Shown here: positions 17,364 through 26,545 of the stretch, piece after piece
Layout: each line of letters begins with the position of its first letter
Numbering within the stretch: the stretch's first letter is position 1
NCBI RefSeq assembly: GCF_011047315.1
Contig: NZ_CP049259.1
Coordinates: forward strand, 186,001 to 250,000
DNA: 64,000 nucleotides
DNA from: Altererythrobacter sp. BO-6
GTDB taxonomy: Bacteria; Pseudomonadota; Alphaproteobacteria; Sphingomonadales; Sphingomonadaceae
Direction of reading: 5' to 3'
Notes under the pieces: generated by a model
The model's input: the letters and a program-made list of their open reading frames with translations, nothing else
Told to the model about the DNA's origin: nothing
The model's database searches: none
Program-made: the position numbers and the translations under genes

Positions 17364-18004
17364 GCCCGCTCCAGCAAGGGTGCCAGCGCGGCCAGCACCC
17401 GGGCATGGACCTCGTCGGGTGTGCCAGAGGCGTCGATCACTGCGAAACCCTGTGGATCTTCGGCGGCATAGCGCCTGAATGCCTCAGCCACGGCGCGGTG
17501 ATAGGCCGCGTCGCGCCCGCCGATGGCGTCGCTGGTATCGCCATCGCGAGCACGCAGGCGCTCAGAGACCTGCTCGTCGGCGGCTTCCAGAAGGATGGTC
17601 AGATCGGGTCGCAATCCGCCGCTGCCGATTGCATGAAGCGCGGTGATCGCCTCGTCGCCCAAGGCCCCGGCCCCGCCCTGGTATGCCCGGCTGGAATCGA
17701 CGAACCGGTCAGTAATGACCCACTCCCCGCGCTCAAGCGCCGGGCGAATGCGCCGCGCAACGTGATCAGCGCGCGCGGCTGCGAACAGGAGCGCCTCGGC
17801 CTCGGCACCCCAGCCTTCGCCTGGCGGATCGAGCAGCAACGCACGGATTGCTTCCGCTCCCGGCGTGCCGCCCGGCTCGCGGGTCAGGTCTACCGAGAGC
17901 CCACGGGCGCGCAGTGCATCGACCAGGAGCCGCGCCTGCGTTGACTTGCCCGCGCCCTCCCCGCCCTCGAAAGCAACGAAGCGGCCGCGCGTCACCCGAA
18001 CCAC
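17360..18004 (-). CDS. tmk: Thymidylate kinase
   Basis: A 214-residue kinase making dTDP. The P-loop FEGGEGAGKSTQ, the DLTREPGGTPGAEAIR segment and the thymidylate-binding DRFVDSSRAYQG are intact. The GTG at 18004 is inside the end of the dacA-like gene and the stop overlaps holB, so dacA-like, tmk and holB form one coupled set. Confidence 0.95.
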   Translation of the reverse strand: MVRVTRGRFVAFEGGEGAGKSTQARLLVDALRARGLSVDLTREPGGTPGAEAIRALLLDPPGEGWGAEAEALLFAAARADHVARRIRPALERGEWVITDRFVDSSRAYQGGAGALGDEAITALHAIGSGGLRPDLTILLEAADEQVSERLRARDGDTSDAIGGRDAAYHRAVAEAFRRYAAEDPQGFAVIDASGTPDEVHARVLAALAPLLERA

Positions 18005-19182
18005 CCCAGAACGCCATTGACTAGCCGCGCAAATGTCCCGGCAACGGGAACGTCGGTGCCCGCGTAAAGCGGTACGCGCGAAGGCTCCATTCCCTCGACC
18101 GCAATTTCAAGCTCGGCCACCTGCTGCCCCTCGCGGATCGGCGCGCGCAACGGACCATCGTAATGGACTGTCAGGGTAAGCTGGCGCTGTTGCCCCTCTG
18201 GCATCGCCGCGCCGATATAGTCCTTTGCCACCAGCGGTACACGTCGGCTCGCTCCGCCTTGCACCCGCGCCTTGCCCACCTCTTCCCCTGCGGCGAACAG
18301 CGGGCGGGTGTCGAACCTCTGGAAGCCCCATTCGAGATAGTCGCGCGCGGCATTGTCGCGAATCCGGCCGCGTTCAGCACCGGCCACGACCAGAACCAGG
18401 CGACGGTCCCCGCGTTTCGCAGAGCCTAGAAAGCCGTATCCGGCTTCGTTCGTAAAGCCTGTCTTGATCCCGTCGCCGCCCCTTACCTGTCCCGTAAACG
18501 GATCATGGTTGGGCTGGGTGATTCCGCGATAAGTCAGCCGGCGATGGCCGTAATAACGGGCGTAAAGCTCCGGATGGCGGCGAACAAGCGCGCTGCCAAG
18601 CTTCGCAAGGTCTCGCGCGGTAACGAAAGTACTGCCCTCGTCGGGCAGGCCATTGGGGGTGCCGAAATGGCTTTGCGTCATGCCGAGTTCGGCGGCTTTG
18701 GCATTCATCAGGGCGGTCCATGCGGGCAGCGAGCCTACCGCCCCTTCCGCCAGAGCTACGGCCGCGTCGTTGCCGGACACGGTGGTAACGCCCAGCAACA
18801 GGTCAGAAGCTGCCAATTCATCATTGGCCGCCAGGAACATGGTCGAACCATTATTACCCCAAACCGCGAAGGCAGCAGGGGAAAAGCGGAAGCGCTGATC
18901 GGGCTTCAGTTTTCCCTGTTCGATCAGTTCGAAGGCCAGGAACGTCGTCATCACTTTCGTGATCGACGCCGGCATGAACCGCCGATCGGCATTGCGCTGG
19001 TGGAGCACCTGTCCGCTCGACAGGTCAACCAGGATGGCGATCGGGATTTCGTCAGGATGCGGCAGTTCGGGCGCAGGTGCGCGCGCCAGCGCGGCCTGAG
19101 CGACCATCGTCAGAAAAAGCCCTGCCACCTTAGTTGTCAGCCGCAAATCACACTCCTCTGCAGTGCCAATGGCCTTAGCCAT
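17992..19182 (-). CDS. D-alanyl-D-alanine carboxypeptidase (DacA/PBP5 family)
   Basis: A 396-residue periplasmic penicillin-binding protein that trims the pentapeptide of peptidoglycan. A hydrophobic export segment (VAGLFLTMVAQAALARA) is followed by the S11 catalytic motifs SITK (nucleophile Ser), SGN and KTG (KTGFTNEAGYGFLGS). A PBP5 C-terminal beta domain of about 95 residues follows, ending in FARLVNGVLGWFG, a possible amphipathic membrane anchor. The start is uncertain by about a dozen residues. It begins the operon that runs down to the 58-residue membrane protein. Confidence 0.92.
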   Translation of the reverse strand: MAKAIGTAEECDLRLTTKVAGLFLTMVAQAALARAPAPELPHPDEIPIAILVDLSSGQVLHQRNADRRFMPASITKVMTTFLAFELIEQGKLKPDQRFRFSPAAFAVWGNNGSTMFLAANDELAASDLLLGVTTVSGNDAAVALAEGAVGSLPAWTALMNAKAAELGMTQSHFGTPNGLPDEGSTFVTARDLAKLGSALVRRHPELYARYYGHRRLTYRGITQPNHDPFTGQVRGGDGIKTGFTNEAGYGFLGSAKRGDRRLVLVVAGAERGRIRDNAARDYLEWGFQRFDTRPLFAAGEEVGKARVQGGASRRVPLVAKDYIGAAMPEGQQRQLTLTVHYDGPLRAPIREGQQVAELEIAVEGMEPSRVPLYAGTDVPVAGTFARLVNGVLGWFG

Positions 19183-19251
19183 TCGGGCCTTGCTTTGCGA
19201 GCGTGCAGGTGACGCTATCCCCCTTCAGATTTGCGTGACTGCGGTGTTTCG

Positions 19252-20337
19252 TCAGCGCGCGATTTCATCCGCCAGCAGGCCCACGCTCATCGCGTAGTAG
19301 TTCGAGCAATTGTACTCGAGGATCGCGCGATAGTTGGACGTCAGCAGCCAGGCAGGAGTGCCCGGCCCGTCAGGCTGGAACAGCGAAGCGAGCACCTCGT
19401 CCCCGATCAGCCGCTGCGGGCGGACGCCAAGGGCGCGCCATTCGGCGATGGTTTTCCATTGGCTGTGGCGCACATGCACGCGCGGGCAGACCGGCGCGAC
19501 GAGTTCAGTTTCGACTGCATTCCAGTCGAAACCGGCAGGAACCGTGGCCTCTACACCCCACGGCTGGCCGGGGCGCCAGCCGGCGTAACGCAAATAGTTG
19601 CCGATCGACGCGAAGGTATCGGCCCGGTTGGAGAAGATATTGGCCCGCCCGTCACCGTCACCATCCTTCGCCAGTTTCAGGTAAATGCTGGGGAGGAATT
19701 GCGGGTTGCCCATCGCCCCCGCCCAACTGCCGACCAATTCATATCTTTGATATCCTTTGTCAGCCACCTTCATCAAGGCGATGAATTCATTTGCAAATAG
19801 CTCACGCCTGCGCCCTTCCCACGCAAGCGTGGCAAGCGAGCGCGCGAGATCGAAATCGCCCCGGATCCGGCCATAGCTGGTCTCGTGCCCGAAGATGGCG
19901 ACGATGATTTCGGCCGGAACGCCATACTCCGCCTCCACCGCCAGCAGTGCCGAACGGTTCGCTGCGAAGACATCGCGGCCGCCCGCGATCCGGACCGAGT
20001 TGACGTGGGTCGAGATATAGGGGGCGAGCGCTGGAAAACCGCTACGGGTCGGCGTGCCAGGCTGCGCACGATCGAGCCGGATCACGCGATCATTGGGCGT
20101 CAGCCCAACCGTCATCCGCTGCAAGGTGGCCTCGCTCACGCCTTCAGCGCGGGCCCGTGCGATAAGCAGCTGGAGATAGGCGTCGAATGACAGGTCAGTG
20201 GATTGCCCGGCGGTTGGGGAGGTTTCCTGCGCGCCAAGCGGCACCGCGGGCAGCGCAAGAGCAAGACACAATGCGGCAATGGGTCCAAGTTTCAAATGCA
20301 TGCCCATTTCTTGCCATGGCGCGGATGAATGCGCCAT
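19252..20337 (-). CDS. Lytic murein transglycosylase, MltB family
   Basis: A 361-residue secreted enzyme that cleaves peptidoglycan to anhydro-muropeptides. After a signal peptide (LGPIAALCLALALPAVPLGA) come the SLT-type catalytic region FGHETSYGRIRGDFDLARSL with the acidic Glu, the GNPQFLPSIYLKLAKDGDGDG segment, and the MltB ending NYRAILEYNCSNYYAMSVG. I took the ATG at 20337 because AAGGAA precedes it. ATGs at 20307 and 20301 are alternatives. The frame is open further upstream only because it reads through the antisense of tRNA-Ser. Confidence 0.88.
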   Translation of the reverse strand: MAHSSAPWQEMGMHLKLGPIAALCLALALPAVPLGAQETSPTAGQSTDLSFDAYLQLLIARARAEGVSEATLQRMTVGLTPNDRVIRLDRAQPGTPTRSGFPALAPYISTHVNSVRIAGGRDVFAANRSALLAVEAEYGVPAEIIVAIFGHETSYGRIRGDFDLARSLATLAWEGRRRELFANEFIALMKVADKGYQRYELVGSWAGAMGNPQFLPSIYLKLAKDGDGDGRANIFSNRADTFASIGNYLRYAGWRPGQPWGVEATVPAGFDWNAVETELVAPVCPRVHVRHSQWKTIAEWRALGVRPQRLIGDEVLASLFQPDGPGTPAWLLTSNYRAILEYNCSNYYAMSVGLLADEIAR

Positions 20338-20404
20338 GATTTCCTTGCAGCCACGCAATTGCGGGTGACAAGGCGCAGCGATCACGCTAGCGCGCTTCAC
20401 CAGC

Positions 20405-20494
20405 GGACAGGTGGCAGAGCGGTTGAATGCACCGGTCTTGAAAACCGGCAAGGGTGCAAGCCCTTCGTGGGTTCGAATCCCACCCTGTCCGCCA
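20405..20494 (+). tRNA. tRNA-Ser (anticodon UGA)
   Basis: A 90-base tRNA including an encoded CCA end. The acceptor stem pairs GGACAGG (20405-20411) with CCTGTCC (20484-20490), with discriminator G and CCA. The anticodon stem CCGGT/ACCGG encloses the loop CTTGAAA, giving anticodon TGA. The long variable arm around AAGGGTGCAAGCCCTT marks a class II serine tRNA, and the T-loop GTTCGAATC is standard. Confidence 0.97.
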
Positions 20495-20715
20495 AATTCC
20501 ACTCAATTGGCCATTTTTTTCCGCTCAGCTGCAGCGCGCGATTCGCGTCCATTGGTTCGCGGGCCCTGCGAGGCCGAAATCGCCGCAAGGCAGGTAATAG
20601 CTTGGGCGAATTAATTTTTGGCGGATGCCGGCAGGCCTGAACAGTTTTACGAATAATTTACGATCGACAAGCGCTCGAAAGGCCACTTTCCTTCATTCCG
20701 CCCACGCTCCAGTCG

Positions 20716-20745
20716 TTGCAAGCACAGATTTGAATTTCTTACTAT
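20716..20745 (+). promoter_or_regulatory. Probable sigma-70 promoter for the secreted subtilase
   Basis: TTGCAA at 20716-20721 and TACTAT at 20740-20745 are 18 bases apart, in an AT-rich stretch about 100 bases before the protease ATG. The gap from the tRNA end (20495) to 20844 shows no gene on either strand that I would support. Confidence 0.42.
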
Positions 20746-20844
20746 TTTAACCACATCGCTCAACCTCAAATGAGCGGGCACTCCCCTATTGCGGGTTCGA
20801 GATCGAGGGTTTGAAGCCTTCGAAGCGTAATTGGGAACAGTGCA

Positions 20845-23800
20845 ATGAAAACGACTTTTGCAATCCGCGCCGCAAGCCTGGCGATCGCCATGTCGCTCGC
20901 AGGTGTCGTGCATGCGCAAGATGCCGCTACGACCAGCTCGACTGTGACGGCCGCTCCCAAGGGCAAGAAAGCGCCCAAGAAGGACGAAGGGACGCAGACG
21001 ACACAGGATCCAACCCCTGCGCCTTCCTCGACCGAAAGCATCGTGAACACCAACGACCCTAAGGCCGGGCTGCTGCGCTATGGCGACATCATTGCCTTCA
21101 GCGCCGATGGCGTTGATCCCTATTACGGCAACATCAACCCGTTCTACCGCGACATCAACGCGTTCTGGGGCAACATCAACCCGTTCTATCGCGACATCAA
21201 CGCGTTCTGGGGCAACATCAATCCCTTCTATGGTGACATCAACGCCTTCTGGGGTGACATCAACGCCTTCTGGAAGGACATTTCGGCGTTTGACGCAGCC
21301 TATCTGCAGTCGATCGGCGATTTCTGGAAAACCAATGGCACGCTGATTACCAGCACCGATACCGTCTGGGGCCAGTCCGTCAGTTCGGGCGCTTCGCTTA
21401 ATGGCTATGCCTCGGTTCGGGACAATCTGACCCAGCTGGTCGCGCAGGCAACCGCCAAGTTCGGCGCTCGCGGGTTTACACAGGCCGAAGCCAATCAGGT
21501 CCTGGCGCGCCACGGGATCAACCTCAACGATCTTTCCACGCTGCAGAACAAGACGTCGGCGCAGCGTTCGGCCTTCTTCATCGATTGGCACGATACCGTG
21601 ATGAGCCACGCCGGGATCGACCACGTCGATCACTGGATGAGCGCGGTGAACTGGAATCCGGCTGTTACCCAGATCCAGGGCACCGGCACGGATTCGGTGG
21701 TCGGCATCATCGATGCGCAGTTCGGCGCCTCGGCCGGTCTGTCGACCAGCGTCATCCAGGCAGTCACCGGCGGCACGCAGCTGAACGGTCATGGCGCTGC
21801 CGTGGCAAGCCTCATTGCCGGCGCCCATGATGGCAAGGGGGTGATGGGCATCGCCCCGAACAGCACGATCACGACCTACAACCCGTTTGCTGCCGATGGC
21901 ACCGCCACGTGGGACGATATCGCCAAGGGCATCGTTGCGCTGAAAGGCGTTACCAATGGCGCCGTAACCAGCACGCTTGGCGGAGGCCTGCGCGCGAGTG
22001 TGATCAATCTTTCGCTGGGCGAAAGCGGTGCGGTCGTTTCGAAGGGGCTGGCAGATACCTTCAAGCGGGCCGACGTCTCCGCTTACAACGGTTCGACCGT
22101 CTATGTGGTCGCCGCCGGCAATGACGGTATTACACAGACCGCGAATGTCGATTGGAACTTGGGCAGCTTGTTCTCCAAGGGTGCCGTCGCGATTTTCGTC
22201 GGCTCGGTCAATCCGGCTGGCGAGATCTCGAGCTTCTCGAACCGCCCGGGCACGGCCTGCCTGCTATCCAACGGGGTCTGCAAAGCCGGTAACGAGCTGT
22301 ATCGCAACTTCATCGTCGCGCCGGGCGAACTGCTGCTGGTAAGCGACGGCCAGGGTGGCGTGGTGCGCCGCTCGGGCACGTCCTTTGCTGCCCCGCTTGT
22401 GTCGGGTGCAATCACGCTGTTGCATGACCGCTGGCCATGGCTGGCGCAGCACCCGGACGAATCCGCGGAAATCATCTTCCGCTCGGCGCGCGATCTGGGC
22501 GCGCCCGGCCCCGACCCGATCTATGGCTGGGGTATGCTGGACGTCACCGCATCGCAGTCGCCGCTCGATTTCAACACGATGAGCTTTGTGCTTTACCAGC
22601 AGCGTGGCTCTTCATGGACCGGCAGCAACTATAGCGGCTCGCAGCTTCTGGCCATGGGCATCCCGAGCTGGTGGGAAACGAACAACGCGTTCTTCACCAT
22701 GTTCGAAAAGATTGGCGATACGCAGCGTGACTTCTCGGTTCCGGTATCGACTTTCGCGACCGGGAAAAGAACGAACGCGCTCGGTCGCGGGTTCGAGCGA
22801 CTGCAAGACTTTGTCAACGAGCGCTTTGCTACATGGATCCGCAGCGGCGGAACCGACCGCAATGGCGATGGCAAGGCAGGACTTACCCAATTGCGCTCTG
22901 ACGTGTCAGATCTCTCGAACGGCTGGAACCTGCGTTATGACGCGGCCATGCCTCGCTATAGCGAGGACGGTGCGCTCGATCCGGTGCATAGTGCGGCAAG
23001 GCTGGCCGATCCAAGCGGCAAGCTGGACTTCACCCTTGGCTATGGTCAGGGCGCCATGGCGCTGTCGGGCGAACGTTTCGGCCTGATCGGCGATCATGAC
23101 CGCGACACTGGCGGGGTAAACCCCGTGCTCGGCTTCGCCTCGGGCGAATTCTTTGCCGGCGCCGGTTACCGCATCGCTCCGTCCACGCAGGTTCGTGTCG
23201 GCTATAGCGACAATCGCCTCGACTGGTACGAAGTTTCGGCGATCAATGCAGAGCAGCGCCAGCAACAGCGCGAACTCGGCTCGCACCAGGCACATGCCTA
23301 CATCTTCGGCCTTGAACAGCAGATCAGCAAGGTTGTGACGCTGGATGTTCAGTACACCCGCCTGCGGGAAGACAATGCGCTGCTGGGGGCTCAGACCACA
23401 GTCGAAGCGTTCCTCGGCAATGGTTCGAAGACTGATGCTGTCACGGTGACGACTTCGTTCGATGTGGGTAACGGCATCACTTTCGACCTGTCCGCCACTG
23501 GCGGCCGTACCACGACCGCCCGGGGCCAGGCCTTCACCAGCGCTGGTGCGGCCCTGAGCACTGCCGGCCAGGCAAGCGTGACCAAGCGCGGCGTTGTTGG
23601 CCAGGCGGACACTCTGCGGGTTTCGCTGGCGCAGCCGCTGAACGTCGAAAGTGGCGAACTCGAACTGCGCAGCGAGCAGGTGGTTGACCGGTTGACCGGG
23701 GAAACCGGCGTTGTGACCCAGCGGATCGGCATCGCCACCAAGCGCCGGATCGCGGCCGAGGCTGTCTATGCGACGCCGCTCAGCGATGCAGCCGAATTCG

Positions 23801-23886
23801 GCCTCTTCGGTCGCTATGTCCAGCAAGACGCCGGCGGTGAAGGCGGCGGCTACATGGTTGGCGCAAACCTGGGCTGGCGCTTCTAA
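20845..23886 (+). CDS. Secreted S8 subtilase with heptad repeats and C-terminal outer-membrane barrel
   Basis: A 1013-residue exported serine protease. A signal peptide ends near VVHA-QD, then comes a low-complexity Thr/Ala/Lys segment, then eight near-identical heptads of the type GNINPFY or RDINAFW (about residues 95-150). The catalytic residues fit S8: Asp290 in GIIDAQF (DAQ instead of the usual DTG/DSG), His316 in NGHGAAVAS, oxyanion Asn426 in AAGND, and Ser513 in GTSFAAP. The last 250-300 residues alternate in the beta-barrel manner (LGYGQGAMAL, VRVGYSDN) and end in LGWRF with terminal Phe. This suggests an autotransporter-like or barrel-anchored protease, though the barrel is inferred. 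Substrate unknown. Confidence 0.88.
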   Translation: MKTTFAIRAASLAIAMSLAGVVHAQDAATTSSTVTAAPKGKKAPKKDEGTQTTQDPTPAPSSTESIVNTNDPKAGLLRYGDIIAFSADGVDPYYGNINPFYRDINAFWGNINPFYRDINAFWGNINPFYGDINAFWGDINAFWKDISAFDAAYLQSIGDFWKTNGTLITSTDTVWGQSVSSGASLNGYASVRDNLTQLVAQATAKFGARGFTQAEANQVLARHGINLNDLSTLQNKTSAQRSAFFIDWHDTVMSHAGIDHVDHWMSAVNWNPAVTQIQGTGTDSVVGIIDAQFGASAGLSTSVIQAVTGGTQLNGHGAAVASLIAGAHDGKGVMGIAPNSTITTYNPFAADGTATWDDIAKGIVALKGVTNGAVTSTLGGGLRASVINLSLGESGAVVSKGLADTFKRADVSAYNGSTVYVVAAGNDGITQTANVDWNLGSLFSKGAVAIFVGSVNPAGEISSFSNRPGTACLLSNGVCKAGNELYRNFIVAPGELLLVSDGQGGVVRRSGTSFAAPLVSGAITLLHDRWPWLAQHPDESAEIIFRSARDLGAPGPDPIYGWGMLDVTASQSPLDFNTMSFVLYQQRGSSWTGSNYSGSQLLAMGIPSWWETNNAFFTMFEKIGDTQRDFSVPVSTFATGKRTNALGRGFERLQDFVNERFATWIRSGGTDRNGDGKAGLTQLRSDVSDLSNGWNLRYDAAMPRYSEDGALDPVHSAARLADPSGKLDFTLGYGQGAMALSGERFGLIGDHDRDTGGVNPVLGFASGEFFAGAGYRIAPSTQVRVGYSDNRLDWYEVSAINAEQRQQQRELGSHQAHAYIFGLEQQISKVVTLDVQYTRLREDNALLGAQTTVEAFLGNGSKTDAVTVTTSFDVGNGITFDLSATGGRTTTARGQAFTSAGAALSTAGQASVTKRGVVGQADTLRVSLAQPLNVESGELELRSEQVVDRLTGETGVVTQRIGIATKRRIAAEAVYATPLSDAAEFGLFGRYVQQDAGGEGGGYMVGANLGWRF
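21127..21294 (+). repeat. In-frame tandem repeat, 42 bp (two heptads per unit)
   Basis: Three 42-bp units at 21127-21168, 21169-21210 and 21211-21252 encode GNINPFYRDINAFW with small changes. Two further 21-bp half units (GDINAFW, KDISAFD) run to 21294. Codon use differs slightly between copies (CCG/CCC, TAC/TAT), so the array is not brand new. It encodes the linker between the export region and the catalytic domain of the subtilase. Confidence 0.93.
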
Positions 23887-23904
23887 GCAAAGGAAGAATG
23901 GGCA

Positions 23905-23925
23905 GGCGGGCCCTGGATGCCCGCC
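23905..23925 (+). terminator. Intercistronic hairpin between subtilase and GGDEF-EAL genes
   Basis: A perfect 7-bp stem GGCGGGC/GCCCGCC with loop CCTGGAT lies 19 bases after the subtilase stop. There is no T run, so it is more likely an mRNA-stabilising or partial attenuating hairpin than a full terminator. The next gene starts 25 bases further on. Confidence 0.4.
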
Positions 23926-23950
23926 GAACCCAATTCAAGGGGGACTGGGA

Positions 23951-26536
23951 ATGTTGGGACGCACGCCCTGCAGGGCACTATGCATCGCCGCCGCCGTAAT
24001 GGTGGCATCGATGCAGCCTGTCGCGGCACATGCGCAAGGCGACGCTTTCGAGGCGAAAATCGCCGAGGCAAAATCCTCGATGATGGCCGATTCTTCCCAG
24101 GCTCTCCGCCTGGCCCGTGAAGCTGGCAAGCTTGCCACCGGGACGGGAAGTGAGGCCGACGAGGCGCGGCTGACTGCAAAATGGCTCGAAGGCGAGGCCT
24201 TGATGCGGCTCAATCGGGCATCCGAAGCGGCCGAAATCATTTCCAGCGCGCTTTCGGAAGCGGAAAAGTCCATCCCTGATAGCAAGCTTTACGCAGATTT
24301 GCTGCGCTCGCAGGGATCGATCGCCGCGATCTCAAGCGACTATGCCGGGGCTCTGTCTGCCTTCCTCAAGGCGCACCAGCGCTACAATCTGCTGGGCGAA
24401 AAGCGCAGCGAAGCGATCGTGCTCCAGCATATCGGTTCGCTCTATTCCGATGCCCGCGATTATGAGCGTGTGCTGCGCTACTATCGCCAGGCGACCGCCA
24501 CCTTTCCCGAGGATGATGCCCTTTCGCTTTCTGCCCACAACAACAAGGGCAACGCACTGAAAGAGCTGGGCAGATTTGAAGAGGCGGAGGAAGAGTTCCG
24601 CTCGGCGCTAAAGATCGCCGAGAAGATGGAAAGCCCGCTACTCGAGGCGCGTATCCTCAACAATATCGCTTCGGTTCAGATGGCACGCGGACGGCTTGCG
24701 GCCGCCGAAGAAACGGCCAACACAGTGATGGCAATCGCTCGCCGCGATGCACCCGAATGGGTCCCATTCATCAACGGTGTTCGCAGCCAGATTGCCCTCG
24801 CACGCGGCGACCTGAAGCGTGCTGAAGCCTATCTGTCACAGACATTCGCGGGCCAGAACCTGACGCAGACCATTCCCTATTTCCGCGATTTCCACCAAAC
24901 GGCATACGAGACCTTCCGTCGGCTCGGGAATTACCGCCTTGCCGCCGAACACATGGCGGCTTTCAATCGGCTGGATAGCCAGGCGCGCGATCTCTCGGCC
25001 AAGGCCAACAATGCCATCCTTGGCGCCCGTTTCGAAGCTGCCGAACGCGAAGTGCGCATCGCTCGCCTCTCGGCCGACAAGCAGGCCAAGGAGGCACAGC
25101 TCGCAGCCCAGAACAACCAGCTGATCGCGCTTAGCGGCGGGATCGCGCTGGCGCTTCTCCTCATTCTCGGCGGCCTGTTTGTGTTGCGCAACATTGCCCG
25201 CAGCCGCGCCGCCATTGCTGCGGCCAATGAAAAGCTCACCTATGTCACGCAGCATGACAGCCTGACCGGTCTCTACTCGCGCGACTATTTTCGCAGCCTG
25301 CTCGATCAGCAGCTGGAACTGCACGCGCGCAGCGAAATCCCCAGCGTGCTGATGCTGGTCGATCTCGACCGGTTCAAGCAGGTCAATGACGTGTATGGCC
25401 ACGCTGCCGGCGACAAGCTTCTGTCGATCCTGGGCGAGCGCTTCCGCAAGGTCGTAGGTGCAGAAAATTACATCGGACGCCTCGGCGGCGACGAATTCGC
25501 CATTGTCCTGACCGGGGTGCAAACCGCCGCGCAAGCGCTTCCGATCGCGCACAAGCTGATCGAGGAAGTCAGCGAAGCCTATCTGATCGACGGTTTCGAA
25601 ATGAACGTTGGTGCATCGATCGGCATCGCCGTGATCGGCGCAGACGGGCAGACCAACAGCGACATGATGACCAATGCAGACCTGGCGCTGTATGACGCCA
25701 AGCGTCGGGGGCGTGGCACTGCCGTGGTCTATTCGGCCCATATGCGCATGCAACTGGAAGACAAGGCCGAGCTTGAAGCCGATCTGGCCGATGCGCTGAA
25801 GAATGACGAGCTGTCGATCCACTACCAGCCGATCGTTCGCGGCGCCAAGCGCGAGGTCATGTATTACGAAGCGCTGATGCGCTGGAACCATCCGGTGCGC
25901 GGCATGATCCCGCCCAGCGTGTTCATCCCGATTGCCGAAGACACGCTGATGATCGAGCACCTCGGTTCCTGGATGTTGCGCAGCGCCTGCAAGGAAGCGG
26001 CAAGCTGGCCGGAGAATATCAAGCTGACGGTCAATATCTCTGCGCTCCAGCTTTCGACGAGGGCGTTTCTTGGCACCGTGGTTGAAGCCATGGCTGCAAG
26101 CGGTATTGCCGCCGACCGCCTGGTGCTTGAAGTGACCGAAACCATGCTGCTGGAAATGGACGAGGACCTGGATGCCCTGCTCACGAGCCTGAGCCAGCTG
26201 GGCGTGTGCTTTGCACTCGACGATTTCGGGCGCGGTTATTCCTCGCTCAGCTATATCGAGAAGATCCGCTTCTCGATGATCAAGATCGACCGCAGCTTCG
26301 TGCAGTCCGCAGCCACCGGTTCGCGCCGCAGCGAAGCCATCGTCGCCGCAATCGTGTCGCTGGCGCGGTCGCTCGATATCGATGTCACCGCTGAAGGGAT
26401 CGAAGAAGAAGAGCAGATGTCGGCGCTCGAAGCGCTCGGCTGTGCCTGCTTCCAGGGTTTCCACATCGGCCATCCGATGCCCTATATCGAGCAGGGCGCA
26501 CTCCTTGTTGCGGACAATCCGCGCAAGGTCGCCTGA
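23951..26536 (+). CDS. Membrane TPR-GGDEF-EAL protein (cyclic di-GMP turnover)
   Basis: An 861-residue signalling protein. A signal-like N-terminus (CIAAAVMVASMQPVAAHAQ) leads into a TPR-rich sensor region of about 340 residues. A membrane helix lies near residue 400 (GGIALALLLILGGLFVL), then a GGDEF domain with intact GGDEF near residue 511, then an EAL domain with YEALMRW, DDFGRGYSSLSYI and a normal ending QGFHIGHPMP. The inhibitory RxxD site before GGDEF is replaced by GAEN, so product inhibition is probably lost. Both cyclase and phosphodiesterase motifs look intact. The N-terminal TPRs are probably periplasmic. The gene follows the secreted subtilase by 64 bases. Confidence 0.93.
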   Translation: MLGRTPCRALCIAAAVMVASMQPVAAHAQGDAFEAKIAEAKSSMMADSSQALRLAREAGKLATGTGSEADEARLTAKWLEGEALMRLNRASEAAEIISSALSEAEKSIPDSKLYADLLRSQGSIAAISSDYAGALSAFLKAHQRYNLLGEKRSEAIVLQHIGSLYSDARDYERVLRYYRQATATFPEDDALSLSAHNNKGNALKELGRFEEAEEEFRSALKIAEKMESPLLEARILNNIASVQMARGRLAAAEETANTVMAIARRDAPEWVPFINGVRSQIALARGDLKRAEAYLSQTFAGQNLTQTIPYFRDFHQTAYETFRRLGNYRLAAEHMAAFNRLDSQARDLSAKANNAILGARFEAAEREVRIARLSADKQAKEAQLAAQNNQLIALSGGIALALLLILGGLFVLRNIARSRAAIAAANEKLTYVTQHDSLTGLYSRDYFRSLLDQQLELHARSEIPSVLMLVDLDRFKQVNDVYGHAAGDKLLSILGERFRKVVGAENYIGRLGGDEFAIVLTGVQTAAQALPIAHKLIEEVSEAYLIDGFEMNVGASIGIAVIGADGQTNSDMMTNADLALYDAKRRGRGTAVVYSAHMRMQLEDKAELEADLADALKNDELSIHYQPIVRGAKREVMYYEALMRWNHPVRGMIPPSVFIPIAEDTLMIEHLGSWMLRSACKEAASWPENIKLTVNISALQLSTRAFLGTVVEAMAASGIAADRLVLEVTETMLLEMDEDLDALLTSLSQLGVCFALDDFGRGYSSLSYIEKIRFSMIKIDRSFVQSAATGSRRSEAIVAAIVSLARSLDIDVTAEGIEEEEQMSALEALGCACFQGFHIGHPMPYIEQGALLVADNPRKVA

Positions 26537-26545
26537 TCGGGCGGC

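Noticed and set aside
20338..20502. N-terminal extension of the MltB gene (GGIRTHEGLAP and similar)
   Set aside because: This is the antisense of tRNA-Ser, a well-known source of false protein extensions.
21127..21294. CRISPR-like array
   Set aside because: Units are contiguous with no spacers, are in frame and encode regular heptads.
20647..21828. Long minus-strand frame with VDV-type repeats opposite the subtilase
   Set aside because: It is the antisense of the heptad repeat array and of a clear plus-strand protease with signal peptide and full catalytic set.
24836..26473. 545-codon minus-strand frame opposite the GGDEF-EAL gene
   Set aside because: The composition is that of an antisense frame (rich in His, Arg and Gln), and the plus strand has intact GGDEF and EAL motifs.
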